This document shows positions 46,685 to 59,285 of a DNA stretch of 64,000 bases, one piece after another. The translations under genes were made by a program, and so were the position numbers. The notes below the pieces were generated by a model that saw nothing but the letters and a program-made list of their open reading frames with translations, searched no databases and was not told where the DNA came from. Origin of the DNA: Myxococcota bacterium (GTDB lineage Bacteria > Myxococcota_A > UBA9160 > UBA6930); contig JANQFK010000053.1 of the NCBI GenBank assembly GCA_028277885.1, forward strand, positions 1-64,000, written 5' to 3'. Every line of letters begins with the position of its first letter. Position 1 is the first letter of the stretch.

Positions 46685-49231
46685 CTAGGGGCGAATGACG
46701 GCCAGCGTGTACGCCTCGAGGTTGATGACGCGCCGAGCCACCCGGAGCACGTCTTTGCGCGACACCCCCTCCACCCGCTCCACGTAGTGCCGGTCCGCAT
46801 CCGGGCCCAGCCCGAAGCGCGCGTCGAGGGAGACGTGGGCGGCGCGCACCGCGCTGCGCTGCTGGTCGATGGCGAAGTTCCCGATCAGGTTCCGCTTCAC
46901 CGCATCGAGCTCGGCGTCGCCCGGCGGCTCCGAGAGCACGCCCTCGAGCTCCTCGAGCAGGCCGCGGCGCGCGGTCTCGAGCTTCTCCGGCGCCGTCGCG
47001 ATGTAGACCGCAAAGAAGCCCGGCGCCACGCCCTCGACGTTGGTGGCCGCGACGCTGTAGGCGAGGCTGCGGCGGTCGCGCAGCTCGAGGAACAGGCGAC
47101 CGCCCTGGCCCGAGAGCAGCTGGGCGACCACCTCGAGCCCCTCGCGGTCCTCGTCGTCCACGGTGAGGCCGCGGAAGCCGATCACCAGGTGGGCCTGGGA
47201 GCGGTCCTTGCGGAGCTCGGCCTCGTGGATCCCGGTCACCGGAGGCGGCGGAGCGGGGAGCGCGAGGGGAGGGGCGTCGCCGGCGAGCACGTTCAGGCGC
47301 TGGGCGAGGGCCGCGGCGGCGTCGTCGGGATCCACGTCGCCCGCCAGCCCGATCACCGCGTTGGCGGGCGTCATCAGGCGCTCCTGGTGGGCCACCAGGG
47401 CGTCGTGGTCGACGCGGGCGACGGACTCCGGGGTGCCGAGCACGGGCAGCGCATAGGGGTGGGCGCCGTAGTGCTCCGCGGTGAACAGGTCGAACACCCG
47501 CGCGCCCAGCCGGTCCTCGCGCCGCGCCAGCGCGCCCTCGGTCTCGCGCCGCTCGCGCTCGATCTCGTCCGCCGCGAAGGCGGGCTCGAGCATCGCCTCG
47601 GCGAGCAGGTCGAGCACCGGCGGCAGCCGCTCGCTGGTGGCCTCGAAGGTGAGGCCCAGGGTGTTGCGGCCGCAGAAGCCGTCGATGTCCGCCGCCAGGG
47701 ACTCGATCTCCCGGGCGTAGTCCGCGGCGGAGCGGGTGCGGGTGCCGCGCAGCCACATGCCCGCCAGGAAGCTGCTGAGGCCGGCGGTGTCCGGCGTCTC
47801 CGCCAGCAGCCCGCCGAGCAGCGCCACGCGGCCCGCCACCACGGGCACGTCGCGCCGCGGCACCACGTGGAGCGCGAGCCCGTTGTCGAGCTCGTAGCTG
47901 TGCACGTCGGCGCTGCGGTCCCGGGCCGCGGGGCGCGCCAGGGCGCGGCGCGCCGCCGAGAGCCCGGCCTCCATGGCCCCGGCCAGGGCCTCGCCGTCGA
48001 GCCCCGGCTCGGCGGCCTCGGGCAGCACCACGCCGGCCGTGAGCCGCTCCGGGGCCAGCCACTCCCGGGCCACGCGCAGCAGGTCGTCGGGCGTGGCGCG
48101 CCGGATCGCCTCCAGGTAGGCGGCCTCGTGCTCGTGGTTGCCCGCGATCACGTGGTAGCTGCCGATCTTGCGCGCCAGCCCCGAGACGCTCTCGCGCTCC
48201 CAGTGCTCCATGGCGAGGAAGTTCGCGCGCGCCTTCTCGAGCTCGCGCTCGCTCACCGGGCGCAGGCGCAGGTCCTCCACCTCCCGGGCCACGGCCTCCA
48301 CCACGGCCAGCACCCGGTCGCTCTCGGCGTCCGCGGTGGCGCCGAACACGCCCGGATCGAGGGGCGTGTAGGAGGACGCGTCGATCCGGTCCGCCAGGCC
48401 GTCGCGCTCCTTCACGGCCTGCACCAGGCGCGAGCTCTCGCCCTCCCCGAGGATGAAGCCCAGCAGGTCGAGGTAGGGGGCGTCCAGGTGGCGCAGGCTC
48501 ACGATGGGCCAGGAGAGGTCGAGGCAGGCGCGCTCGAAGGGTCGGCGCAGCACCGCGGTGCGCAGCTGGCGCTGGCGTCGCTCCACCGCGCGGCCGCGCT
48601 CGGCGCCGCCGGTGCGCGCCTCGGCGAAGGCGCCGCGCACCGCCTCGAGCACCGCGTCGGCGTCGAAATCGCCCACCACCACGACGACCAGGTTCTCGGC
48701 GGTGTACCAGCGCTCGTAGAAGGCGCGCAGCTTCTCCGAGGTGAAGCGGCACACGCTCTCGGAGGTGCCGAGGATGGGGGCACGGTAGGGGTGGGTCTGG
48801 AAGCACTCCGCGAAGACGGCGTCCGAGAGCACGTGGTGCGGGGAGTCCTCGGAGCGGCGGATCTCCTCGAGCACCACCTCGATCTCCCGGGCCACCTCCT
48901 CCGGAGCGAAGACCGAGTTCTGGACCGCGTCGGAGAGCACGTCGATGCCGACGCCCACCTGGGAGGCGGGCAGGGTGGCGTGGTAGACCGTGGCGTCGAA
49001 GCTGGTCCAGGCGTTGATGCGCCCGCCCATGCCCTCGACCTCGCCCGCCACCTCGCCCACGCCGCGGCGCTCGGTGCCCTTGAAGAGCATGTGCTCGTGG
49101 AAGTGGGCCAGGCCGGCCTCGCCCTCGCGCTCGTCCGCGGAGCCCACCTTGGCCCACACCTGGACCTCCACCACGGGGGCGACGCGCACCTCGCGCAGCA
49201 GCACGGTCAGGCCGTTGGGAAGGACCTCCAT
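46685..49231 (-). CDS. M16-family metallopeptidase (pitrilysin type), full two-domain protein
   Basis: This 848-residue protein starts at ATG 49231 (or GTG 49237). The N-terminal peptidase half carries the inverted zinc motif HFHEHMLFKG (HxxEH, about 48-52) and the family third-ligand region EEIRRSEDSPHH. The second half, starting near ELDNGLALHVVPRRDVPVVAG, repeats the fold without the zinc motif, as usual for the non-catalytic partner, giving one chain where many bacteria have two genes. It probably degrades peptides or processes exported proteins. No signal peptide is present, so a cytosolic or atypically exported location is possible. A FliA-like signal (49246-49273) lies just upstream. 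It is divergent from hemW. Confidence 0.92.
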   Translation of the reverse strand: MEVLPNGLTVLLREVRVAPVVEVQVWAKVGSADEREGEAGLAHFHEHMLFKGTERRGVGEVAGEVEGMGGRINAWTSFDATVYHATLPASQVGVGIDVLSDAVQNSVFAPEEVAREIEVVLEEIRRSEDSPHHVLSDAVFAECFQTHPYRAPILGTSESVCRFTSEKLRAFYERWYTAENLVVVVVGDFDADAVLEAVRGAFAEARTGGAERGRAVERRQRQLRTAVLRRPFERACLDLSWPIVSLRHLDAPYLDLLGFILGEGESSRLVQAVKERDGLADRIDASSYTPLDPGVFGATADAESDRVLAVVEAVAREVEDLRLRPVSERELEKARANFLAMEHWERESVSGLARKIGSYHVIAGNHEHEAAYLEAIRRATPDDLLRVAREWLAPERLTAGVVLPEAAEPGLDGEALAGAMEAGLSAARRALARPAARDRSADVHSYELDNGLALHVVPRRDVPVVAGRVALLGGLLAETPDTAGLSSFLAGMWLRGTRTRSAADYAREIESLAADIDGFCGRNTLGLTFEATSERLPPVLDLLAEAMLEPAFAADEIERERRETEGALARREDRLGARVFDLFTAEHYGAHPYALPVLGTPESVARVDHDALVAHQERLMTPANAVIGLAGDVDPDDAAAALAQRLNVLAGDAPPLALPAPPPPVTGIHEAELRKDRSQAHLVIGFRGLTVDDEDREGLEVVAQLLSGQGGRLFLELRDRRSLAYSVAATNVEGVAPGFFAVYIATAPEKLETARRGLLEELEGVLSEPPGDAELDAVKRNLIGNFAIDQQRSAVRAAHVSLDARFGLGPDADRHYVERVEGVSRKDVLRVARRVINLEAYTLAVIRP

Positions 49232-49245
49232 CCGCACGAGAGGAG

Positions 49246-49273
49246 CCTTCGGCTGGACGCTTTCTCGACTCGA
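49246..49273 (-). promoter_or_regulatory. Sigma28-like promoter for M16 peptidase gene
   Basis: On the minus strand TCGAGT (49273-49268), 14 bases, GCCGAA (49253-49248). The first box differs from TCAAGT by one base. Transcription would start near 49240, a few bases before the start codon. Confidence 0.45.
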
Positions 49274-49345
49274 GGGGTCCCGGCTCAAGGTGCTCCGGAG
49301 ACTAGACGTTCCGGCTCCCCGCGTCCCGTTCTCCCCGGGCGCGGA

Positions 49346-49351
49346 TATCCT
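49346..49351 (+). promoter_or_regulatory. Minus-10 box, leaderless promoter of hemW
   Basis: TATCCT, 6 bases before ATG 49358. A weaker sigma28-like pair, TCAAGG (49285-49290) and GACGTT (49305-49310), also faces hemW. Confidence 0.45.
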
Positions 49352-49357
49352 CCGCCC

Positions 49358-50536
49358 ATGGACGACGGACGGGTCGGCGTCTACCTCCACGTGCCCTTCT
49401 GCGAGCGCGTCTGCCCCTACTGCGACTTCGCGGTGGTGGCGGTCGGGCGCCTCGCCGCGGCCCGGGAGGACCGCTACGTGGCCGCGCTGCTGGCGGAGCT
49501 CGCCGGGCGCCGGGGCCTGTTCGAGGGCCGGCCCCTGGCGAGCGTCTACCTCGGCGGGGGGACGCCGTCGCTGCTGCGGCCCGACTCCGTGGCGCGCCTC
49601 GTGGCCGGCGTGCGCGCCGCCTTCCCCGAGGCGGAAGCAGGGCTCGAGGTGACCCTCGAGGTGAACCCGAGCCGTCTCGAGCGCGAGCGCCTGCCGGGCT
49701 TCCGCGACGCCGGCGTCACCCGGCTCTCCGTGGGCGTGCAGTCCTTCGACGACCGCAGCCTGAAGGTGCTGGGCCGCGCCCACCGCGCCGACGAGGCGCG
49801 CGCCACCCTCGAGGCCGTGGCCGAGGCGGGCTTCCGCGACGTCTCGCTGGACCTGATCTTCGGCCTGCCGGGCCAGCGGCTCGCCGACGTCGAGCGCGAC
49901 GTCGCCGAGGCGGTCGGCTGGGCGCCGGGTCACGTCTCGGCCTACGAGCTCACCGTCGAGGCGGACACCCCCTACGCCACGGCGGTGGCCCGCGGGCAGC
50001 TGGTGCGGCCCGCCGAGGACGACGTGCTGGCGATGATGGACGCGGTGGGGGAGGGCCTCGCCGCGGCGGGCCTGCACGCCTACGAGATCTCGAGCTACGC
50101 GCGGCCGGGGCGGGAGTCGGTGCACAACCGGCGCTACTGGCAGCGGCGCGCGGTGCTGGGGCTGGGCCTCGGCGCCTGGTCGTGCGAGCCGCCGCGTCCG
50201 GGCGCCGAGCACGGCGCACGTCGCGTGAACCCGCGCGGCCTCGACGCGTACCTCGCCCGGGTCGAGTCCGGCCGCCCCGCCGCGGAGGCGCCGCCCGAGG
50301 TGCTCGACGCCGCCACCGCCCGGAGCGAGGCGGCCTTCCTGGCGCTGCGCACCGCCCGCGGCCTCGACGCCGCCGGCTTCGCGGCGGAGTTCGGCCTGCG
50401 GCCCCGGGACCTCTACGCCGAGGCCATCGACGAGCTGCGCGCGGCGGGGCTCCTGCAGGAGGACGCGTCCGGGGACCTGCGGCTCACCCCCCAGGGAAGA
50501 CGCCTGTCGGACAGCGTGTTCGAGCGCTTCGTGTGA
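49358..50536 (+). CDS. hemW: HemW/CPO-like radical SAM protein
   Basis: This 392-residue radical SAM protein starts MDDGRVGVYLHVPFCERVCPYCDF, with the iron-sulfur motif CxxxCxYC at Cys15, Cys19, Cys22 plus the family's YLGGGTPSLL (about 66-75). HemW features continue with VTRLSVGVQSFDDRSLKVLGRAH, SLDLIFGLPGQ and YEISSYARPGRESVHNRRYW. HemW is a haem chaperone; related HemN-type enzymes make protoporphyrinogen. No HemN-specific C-terminal extension is visible, so HemW is preferred. The frame upstream of the ATG has no ribosome site; a minus-10 box 6 bases away suggests leaderless transcription. Confidence 0.92.
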   Translation: MDDGRVGVYLHVPFCERVCPYCDFAVVAVGRLAAAREDRYVAALLAELAGRRGLFEGRPLASVYLGGGTPSLLRPDSVARLVAGVRAAFPEAEAGLEVTLEVNPSRLERERLPGFRDAGVTRLSVGVQSFDDRSLKVLGRAHRADEARATLEAVAEAGFRDVSLDLIFGLPGQRLADVERDVAEAVGWAPGHVSAYELTVEADTPYATAVARGQLVRPAEDDVLAMMDAVGEGLAAAGLHAYEISSYARPGRESVHNRRYWQRRAVLGLGLGAWSCEPPRPGAEHGARRVNPRGLDAYLARVESGRPAAEAPPEVLDAATARSEAAFLALRTARGLDAAGFAAEFGLRPRDLYAEAIDELRAAGLLQEDASGDLRLTPQGRRLSDSVFERFV

Positions 50537-50540
50537 CGCC

Positions 50541-50569
50541 TTGCAGTGTGGAGGGGGGTCCGGTAGCAC
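50541..50569 (+). promoter_or_regulatory. Candidate sigma70-type promoter upstream of grpE-dnaK
   Basis: TTGCAG (50541-50546), 17-base spacer, TAGCAC (50564-50569). It is one of the few sites in the window with a recognisable minus-35 box at ideal spacing. A GGGGGT/ACCCCC hairpin overlaps the spacer and minus-10 box. Confidence 0.4.
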
Positions 50570-50637
50570 CCCCGGCGCGAAAAGCATTCCAGATCCTGGG
50601 TCCGCCGTTCGATGTAGGGATCGGGGGGTGCCCGCTC

Positions 50638-50662
50638 CTCGCATGCGAGACTCTCGTACGAG
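50638..50662. promoter_or_regulatory. Two adjacent palindromes upstream of grpE (possible operator)
   Basis: CTCGCATGCGAG (50638-50649) and CTCGTACGAG (50653-50662) are perfect palindromes three bases apart. They could be a binding site for a dimeric repressor of the chaperone operon. They do not match the CIRCE element. Confidence 0.4.
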
Positions 50663-50699
50663 GAGGCCGACCCGGGATCCGGGACGAAGCGAGGGCCAG
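50661..50699. repeat. Dispersed palindromic repeat, partial copy 5
   Basis: AGGAGGCCGACCCGGGAT (50661-50678) matches the left part of copies 2 and 3; the rest (GAAGCGAGGGCC) is only distantly alike. It lies inside the grpE upstream region. Confidence 0.45.
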
Positions 50700-50723
50700 A
50701 TGAACCTCCCCACCCAGATGGAT

Positions 50724-50729
50724 TACGTT
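50724..50729 (+). promoter_or_regulatory. Minus-10 box close to grpE
   Basis: TACGTT, followed by the GGAGGAG ribosome site (50741-50747) and GTG start at 50753. It would give a leader of about 15-20 bases. Confidence 0.35.
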
Positions 50730-50752
50730 CCTCGATCGCCGGAGGAGCGAGC

Positions 50753-51445
50753 GTGAGCGGCGGAAACGACGTGGACCACAAGCCCGACGAGCTGGAAGGA
50801 CGCGAGGCCCTGGAGGAGGAGGCCTCCGAGGGGTCGCTCTCGCCGAGCGCCGAGCTCGAGGAGGCCATGCGCGAGGCCGCCGAGGCGGTCGAGGACCGCC
50901 AGGCGTCGCGCAAGCCCAAGGCCCAGGAGCCCGAGAGCGAGGCCCTCGCGGCCGAGCTGGCCGAGGTGCGCGCGGAGCTCGAGGGCTTCAAGGACCGCCA
51001 CCTGCGGCTCCAGGCCGACTTCGAGAACCAGCGCAAGCGCACCCTGCGAGACCGCCAGGAAGCCCACAAGTTCGGCCACGAGAATCTCGTCAAGGATCTC
51101 CTGGGGTCGGTCGATAATCTGGAGCGTGCCATCGATCACGCGCAAAGCAGTGATGGCGGGGACTTCGAAGCCATGTTGCAGGGTGTCGAGCTCGTGCGTC
51201 GGGAGCTCCTGGGAGCGCTCGGCAAGCACGGGGTGACGGCGATCGAGGCGGAGGCACAGCCCTTCGATCCCGAGGTCCACGAGGCGATGGCGCAGGAGTT
51301 CGACGACTCGGTTCCGGTGGGAACCGTCGTGCGCGTGTTCGAGAAGGGGTATCGCATTTGGGACCGGCTGCTGCGGCCGGCTCGTGTGGTGGTCTCGAAG
51401 GCCTCCGAGGAGCCGGCGGGCGGGTCCGGGAGCGGAGAAGAGTAG
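50753..51445 (+). CDS. grpE: GrpE nucleotide exchange factor
   Basis: This 230-residue protein starts at GTG 50753 with GGAGGAG 5 bases upstream. The first 60 residues are acidic and disordered. The coiled coil spans about 60-110 (LAAELAEVRAELEGFKDRHLRLQADFENQRKRTLRDRQEAHKFG). The beta-domain carries FDPEVHEAMAQEFDDSVPVGTVVRVFEKGYRIWDRLLRPARVVVSK, the GrpE signature. It releases ADP from DnaK. The C-terminal Gly/Ser/Glu tail is extra. It opens a grpE-dnaK-dnaJ cluster; no hrcA lies upstream, and heat control may come from the palindromes or a sigma factor. Longer than the usual 195 residues because of the acidic N-terminus. Confidence 0.97.
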   Translation: MSGGNDVDHKPDELEGREALEEEASEGSLSPSAELEEAMREAAEAVEDRQASRKPKAQEPESEALAAELAEVRAELEGFKDRHLRLQADFENQRKRTLRDRQEAHKFGHENLVKDLLGSVDNLERAIDHAQSSDGGDFEAMLQGVELVRRELLGALGKHGVTAIEAEAQPFDPEVHEAMAQEFDDSVPVGTVVRVFEKGYRIWDRLLRPARVVVSKASEEPAGGSGSGEE

Positions 51446-51498
51446 GGAGAAGCCCCGACCGTGTTCGGGGCGCGCGTTCTGGGGGGGTGTGACCGTCG

Positions 51499-53322
<1,824 letters not shown>

Positions 53323-53388
53323 CTCGGGCGGCTCGCTCCCTTCTCAACCTGTGACGGCCGGCTGCCTCGACCCGGCTCCCACGGTCCA

Positions 53389-54513
53389 TTGGCGCGGCGA
53401 GACTACTACGAGGTGCTGGGCGTCTCGCGGGACGCTTCCGAGGACGAGCTCAAGACCGCCTACCGGCGCCTCGCGCTCCAGTACCACCCGGACCGCAATC
53501 CCGACGATCCCGAGGCCGAGGAGAAGTTCAAGGAGGCCTCCGAGGCCTATGCGGTGCTGTCCGACGCCGAGAAGCGCCGCCGCTACGACCGCTTCGGCCA
53601 CGAGGGCGTCGGCGGTCCCGGCGGAGGCGGCTTCCAGGACTTCAGCGGCTTCGAGGGCTTCGGCGACCTGTTCGGGGACCTCTTCGGCGACCTGTTCGGC
53701 GCTCGCGGCGGCGCCCGGGGGCGCGGGCGCGGGCGCGGCCAGCGCGGGGCCGACCTCCGCTACAACCTCGAGATCGAGCTGGCCGACGTCCTGGAGGGCC
53801 AGGAGGCCACCATCCAGGTCCCGAAGATGCTGGCCTGCAAGACCTGCGGCGGCTCCGGGGCGCGCGCCGGCACCCAGCCCGAGCGCTGCTCGCGCTGCCA
53901 GGGCTCGGGCCAGGCGATCTTCCAGCAGGGGCTGTTCCGGATCAGCCGCCCCTGCGACGCCTGCTCGGGCTCGGGCTGGACCGTACGCGACAAGTGCCCC
54001 GACTGCCGCGGCAACGGCCGCGTCGAGGGCCAGAAGACCCTGAACGTGCGCATCCCGGCCGGGGTCGAAGACGGCATGCGGCTGCGCGTGGCGGGCGAGG
54101 GCGAGGCCGGCATCGCGGGGGGGCCCGCCGGCGACCTCTACGTGGTGATCTCGGTGCGGCCGCACCCGCTGTTCGTGCGCGACGGGCCGGACCTCCACTG
54201 CGAGGTGCCGGTCCCCTTCGCCAAGGCCGCCCTGGGCTCGGAGATCGAGGTGCCGACCCTCGAGGGCCGCGTGGAGATGCGCATCCCGGAGGGCACCCAG
54301 GCGGGCAAGGTGATGCGGCTGCGCGGCAAGGGGCTGCCGGCGCTGGGCGGCGCCGGACGCGGCGACCAGTACGTGCGCATCTTCGTCGAGGTGCCCACCA
54401 AGCTGACGTCGCGCCAGCGCGAGCTCCTCCAGCAGTTCGCCGACGAGAGCGGCACCGAGGTCTCCCCGGTCACCCGGGGCTTCCTCGAGAAGCTGCGCGA
54501 CCTGTTCGACTAG
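53389..54513 (+). CDS. dnaJ: Chaperone DnaJ
   Basis: This 374-residue co-chaperone has the J domain [39 protein letters not shown] with HPD (about 33-35), and a Gly/Phe-rich region ([30 protein letters not shown]). Four zinc repeats follow: [32 protein letters not shown]. The C-terminal beta domain comes last. Everything expected of type I DnaJ is present. The start is TTG 53389 since the frame has no ATG or GTG ahead of the J domain and no ribosome site is visible; the motif [11 protein letters not shown] marks the natural start. It is the third gene of the grpE-dnaK-dnaJ cluster, 66 bases after dnaK. An Arg/Gly-rich stretch ([12 protein letters not shown]) is unusual. Confidence 0.97.
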   Translation: MARRDYYEVLGVSRDASEDELKTAYRRLALQYHPDRNPDDPEAEEKFKEASEAYAVLSDAEKRRRYDRFGHEGVGGPGGGGFQDFSGFEGFGDLFGDLFGDLFGARGGARGRGRGRGQRGADLRYNLEIELADVLEGQEATIQVPKMLACKTCGGSGARAGTQPERCSRCQGSGQAIFQQGLFRISRPCDACSGSGWTVRDKCPDCRGNGRVEGQKTLNVRIPAGVEDGMRLRVAGEGEAGIAGGPAGDLYVVISVRPHPLFVRDGPDLHCEVPVPFAKAALGSEIEVPTLEGRVEMRIPEGTQAGKVMRLRGKGLPALGGAGRGDQYVRIFVEVPTKLTSRQRELLQQFADESGTEVSPVTRGFLEKLRDLFD

Positions 54514-54532
54514 CGTGGGGCGAAGGGGGAAC

Positions 54533-56650
54533 GTGGCCGTCGCGTGCGCGCGAGGAGCGCTGGAGCTGGCCCTCCCGGTGCTGGCCCTGGCGGGGCTCGT
54601 GGGCTGCGCCGCCGTGGCGCCGCCCACCGCGGCCACGGAGTCCGACCGCGAGGCCTACGCCCAGGCGGTGGCGAGCCTCGGGCGCGACCCCGACCAGGGC
54701 CGGGCGGCCCTCCAGGCGTTCCTGCGCGAGCGCCCGCGCAGCACCCTGGCCGACGACGCCGCGGTGGCCCTGGCCGAGTGGCACCTCGCCCGGGGCAACG
54801 AGGACGAGGCCCTCCAGCACCTGCTGTTCGCCGTGCGCCGCCATCCCAAGGGCGACCGCACCGACGTGGCGCGCCTCCACCTCGCGCGCCTCCAGCGCGA
54901 GCGCGGGCACCTCCAGGCCGCCTGGCGCAACGCCTCGCAGATCCGCCTCGACGTGCTGACCCGGGACCAGCGCCTCGAGAGCGAGCGGCTGCTGGCCGAC
55001 CTCGCCGCGGAGCGCGGCGACCGCGTGCAGCGGCTGCTGTGGCTCTCCCGGGCCCGCGAGGAGGAGCGCGACCCCGCCGAGCTGCGCCGCCTCGACGAGG
55101 AGCTCGACGGCGTCGTGGCGCGCATGGAGCGCGGCGAGCTCGCCGACGCGGCCCGCGAGCTCGGCCGCCGCGAGCCGGCGGCGAAGCTCTACCTGCGCTG
55201 GGCGGAGCTGGCGCTCGCCGAGGGCGATCGCGAGGAGGCGAAGTCCGCGCTCTCCCGGGCGGCGGGGCTGCCGCTCTCGCCCGCCGCCGCGGAGCGCCTG
55301 GCGGTGCTCGAGGGCCGCCTCGCCAGCGTGGCGCCGGGGCCGGGCATCCTGTCGCGCCTGCCCGGGCCCACCGAGGTGCCGCCGGCGCCCGCGCCGGACC
55401 CCGCGCGGCTCACCGGGACCCTCGGCGTGGTGCTGCCGCTGTCGGGCCCCTACGCCTCCTACGGCGAGGAGTGCCTCGAGGGGATCCTGTTCGCCACGGG
55501 CATGTTCGGCCCCCGCGGCGCCGCGCCCGCCGGCGGGCTGCGGCTCCTGGTGCGCGACTCCCGCGGCACCGCCGAGGGGGCCCGGGAGGCCGTGCGCGAC
55601 CTCGCCGACACGCGGGACCTGGTGGCGATCCTGGGGCCCCTGCTGCGCCTCGAGGCCGACGCCGCCGCCGAGGCGGCGGAGCGCGAGGACGTGCCCCTGG
55701 TGGCCTTCACGCGCCGGGAGGAGATCGCCTACGACCGGCCCCACGTGTTCCGCACGGCGCTCACGCCGGGCCTCGAGGTGGACCTGCTGGTCGACTACGC
55801 GCTGCGCGACCTCGGGGCGCGACGCTTCGCCATCCTGCACCCCAAGGACGACTACGGCCTGCGGCTGCGCAACCTGTTCTGGAACGCCGTCGAGGAGCGC
55901 GGCGGCGACATCGTGGGGGTGGCGGGCTACGACGTGGACGCCACGGACTTCGCCGGCCCCATCCGCAGCCTGGTGGGCTTCACGCTGCTCACCCAGGGCC
56001 AGAAGGCCGCCATCGCCAAGCGCAAGCGCCTCCTCGACGAGGCCAAGCGCAGCACCCGGGAGCGGGCCGTCGAGCTGCGTGCCGAGGCGGCCGAGGTGCG
56101 CGGGCCCGGCGGCGAGCCGCTCCCGCCCTTCGTGGACTTCGACGCGCTCTTCATCCCGGACTCCCACGACAACGTGGCGCTGCTGGCCCCCCAGCTCGCC
56201 TTCCACGAGGTGCGCGGGGTGCGCCTGCTGGGCCCGAGCGGCTGGGACCATCCCGACCTGGTGCGGATCGCGCGCCGGCACGTGGACGGCGCCGTCTTCA
56301 CCAGCGCGTTCCACCGGGAGAGCCGGATCCCCGCGGTGGCGGACTTCGGGCGGCGCTTCGAGGCCACCTTCGGCCACCCCCCGGAGTCGCTCTCCGCCGA
56401 GGCCTACGACGCCACCAACCTGCTGCTCGACCAGCTCGCCCGGCGCCGCGAGGCGCGCCGGGAACTCCGCGAGGGCCTGCTCGAGGTGCGCGCGGTGGCG
56501 GGCGTCACGGGCGTGATCTCGATCCGTGCCGACGGAAACGCCGACAAGCGGCCCCACCTCCTCGGCGTGCAGCGAGGGCGCATCGTATCCCTCGACGAGA
56601 CCGGAGAGCCTCCCACCCTGCGCGGTGCCCCCGCGCGAGCAGGCCGCTAG
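54533..56650 (+). CDS. LpoA/LppC-like lipoprotein (penicillin-binding protein activator family)
   Basis: This 705-residue protein starts at GTG 54533 with AAGGGGG just upstream; GTG 54515 is a weaker choice. The signal ends in LAGLVGC, a lipobox with lipidated Cys25. Residues about 45-270 are TPR-like helices (GRAALQAFLRERPRSTLADDAAVALAEWHLARGNEDEALQHLL). Residues about 285-690 are a type I periplasmic-binding fold (LGVVLPLSGPYASYGEECLEGILFATGMF, LGARRFAILHPKDDYG, SLSAEAYDATNLLLDQLA). This is the architecture of LpoA, which activates the peptidoglycan synthase PBP1A from the outer membrane. It follows dnaJ by 19 bases; an uncoupled role is likely. LIV-type solute binding is the alternative. 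Confidence 0.85.
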   Translation: MAVACARGALELALPVLALAGLVGCAAVAPPTAATESDREAYAQAVASLGRDPDQGRAALQAFLRERPRSTLADDAAVALAEWHLARGNEDEALQHLLFAVRRHPKGDRTDVARLHLARLQRERGHLQAAWRNASQIRLDVLTRDQRLESERLLADLAAERGDRVQRLLWLSRAREEERDPAELRRLDEELDGVVARMERGELADAARELGRREPAAKLYLRWAELALAEGDREEAKSALSRAAGLPLSPAAAERLAVLEGRLASVAPGPGILSRLPGPTEVPPAPAPDPARLTGTLGVVLPLSGPYASYGEECLEGILFATGMFGPRGAAPAGGLRLLVRDSRGTAEGAREAVRDLADTRDLVAILGPLLRLEADAAAEAAEREDVPLVAFTRREEIAYDRPHVFRTALTPGLEVDLLVDYALRDLGARRFAILHPKDDYGLRLRNLFWNAVEERGGDIVGVAGYDVDATDFAGPIRSLVGFTLLTQGQKAAIAKRKRLLDEAKRSTRERAVELRAEAAEVRGPGGEPLPPFVDFDALFIPDSHDNVALLAPQLAFHEVRGVRLLGPSGWDHPDLVRIARRHVDGAVFTSAFHRESRIPAVADFGRRFEATFGHPPESLSAEAYDATNLLLDQLARRREARRELREGLLEVRAVAGVTGVISIRADGNADKRPHLLGVQRGRIVSLDETGEPPTLRGAPARAGR

Positions 56651-56756
56651 CAAGTCCGGCGCAAAGGCCGCGGACCCACGGCGCCGCGCCCGGCGCCGGC
56701 GAGCCCCCAGGGCCCCGCCAGGCCCCGCTCGTCGTCGGTCGCGGCGGCTCTCCTGC

Positions 56757-56782
56757 TCAAGTCGGATCGGGCCCCCGACGAA
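56757..56782 (+). promoter_or_regulatory. Sigma28-like promoter for lon
   Basis: TCAAGT (56757-56762), 14 bases, GACGAA (56777-56782). Transcription would start about 5 bases before ATG 56793, leaving room for a very short leader only, so the second box match may be partly chance. Confidence 0.4.
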
Positions 56783-56792
56783 TCACGAGGCG

Positions 56793-59198
<2,406 letters not shown>

Positions 59199-59202
59199 GC
59201 GG

Positions 59203-59223
59203 GGCGAGTCCTTCGGACTCGCC
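59203..59223. repeat. Hairpin after lon, diverged relative of the dispersed repeat
   Basis: GGCGAGTCC (59203-59211), loop TTC, GGACTCGCC (59215-59223): a perfect 9-bp stem four bases after the lon stop (TAG). It resembles the second hairpin of the dispersed element (GCGAGCCC-TTC-GGGCTCGC) and is followed by GTGGGTCGGC, like its first hairpin. It probably terminates lon transcription. Confidence 0.6.
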
Positions 59224-59273
59224 TCGTGGGTCGGCTGCGGCCCCCACCCGGCTCGAACCCGCGCCGGCGGGGC

Positions 59274-59279
59274 TACGCT
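59274..59279 (+). promoter_or_regulatory. Minus-10 box, leaderless promoter of thiL
   Basis: TACGCT, 6 bases before ATG 59286. It supports 59286 over an in-frame GTG at 59226. Confidence 0.45.
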
Positions 59280-59285
59280 CGCGCC

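Noticed and set aside
46787-49157. Long plus-strand frame opposite the M16 peptidase, and similar shadows of lon and addA
   Set aside because: Compositional shadow of the true gene; no motifs, and the real genes carry intact zinc, Walker and catalytic motifs.
49285-49310. Second sigma28-like promoter for hemW (TCAAGG, 14 bases, GACGTT)
   Set aside because: The downstream box is a poor match, and TATCCT 6 bases from the ATG explains hemW better; kept only as a note.
50537-50752. CIRCE element upstream of grpE/dnaK
   Set aside because: No TTAGCACTC-N9-GAGTGCTAA is present; only a TAGCAC string is found.
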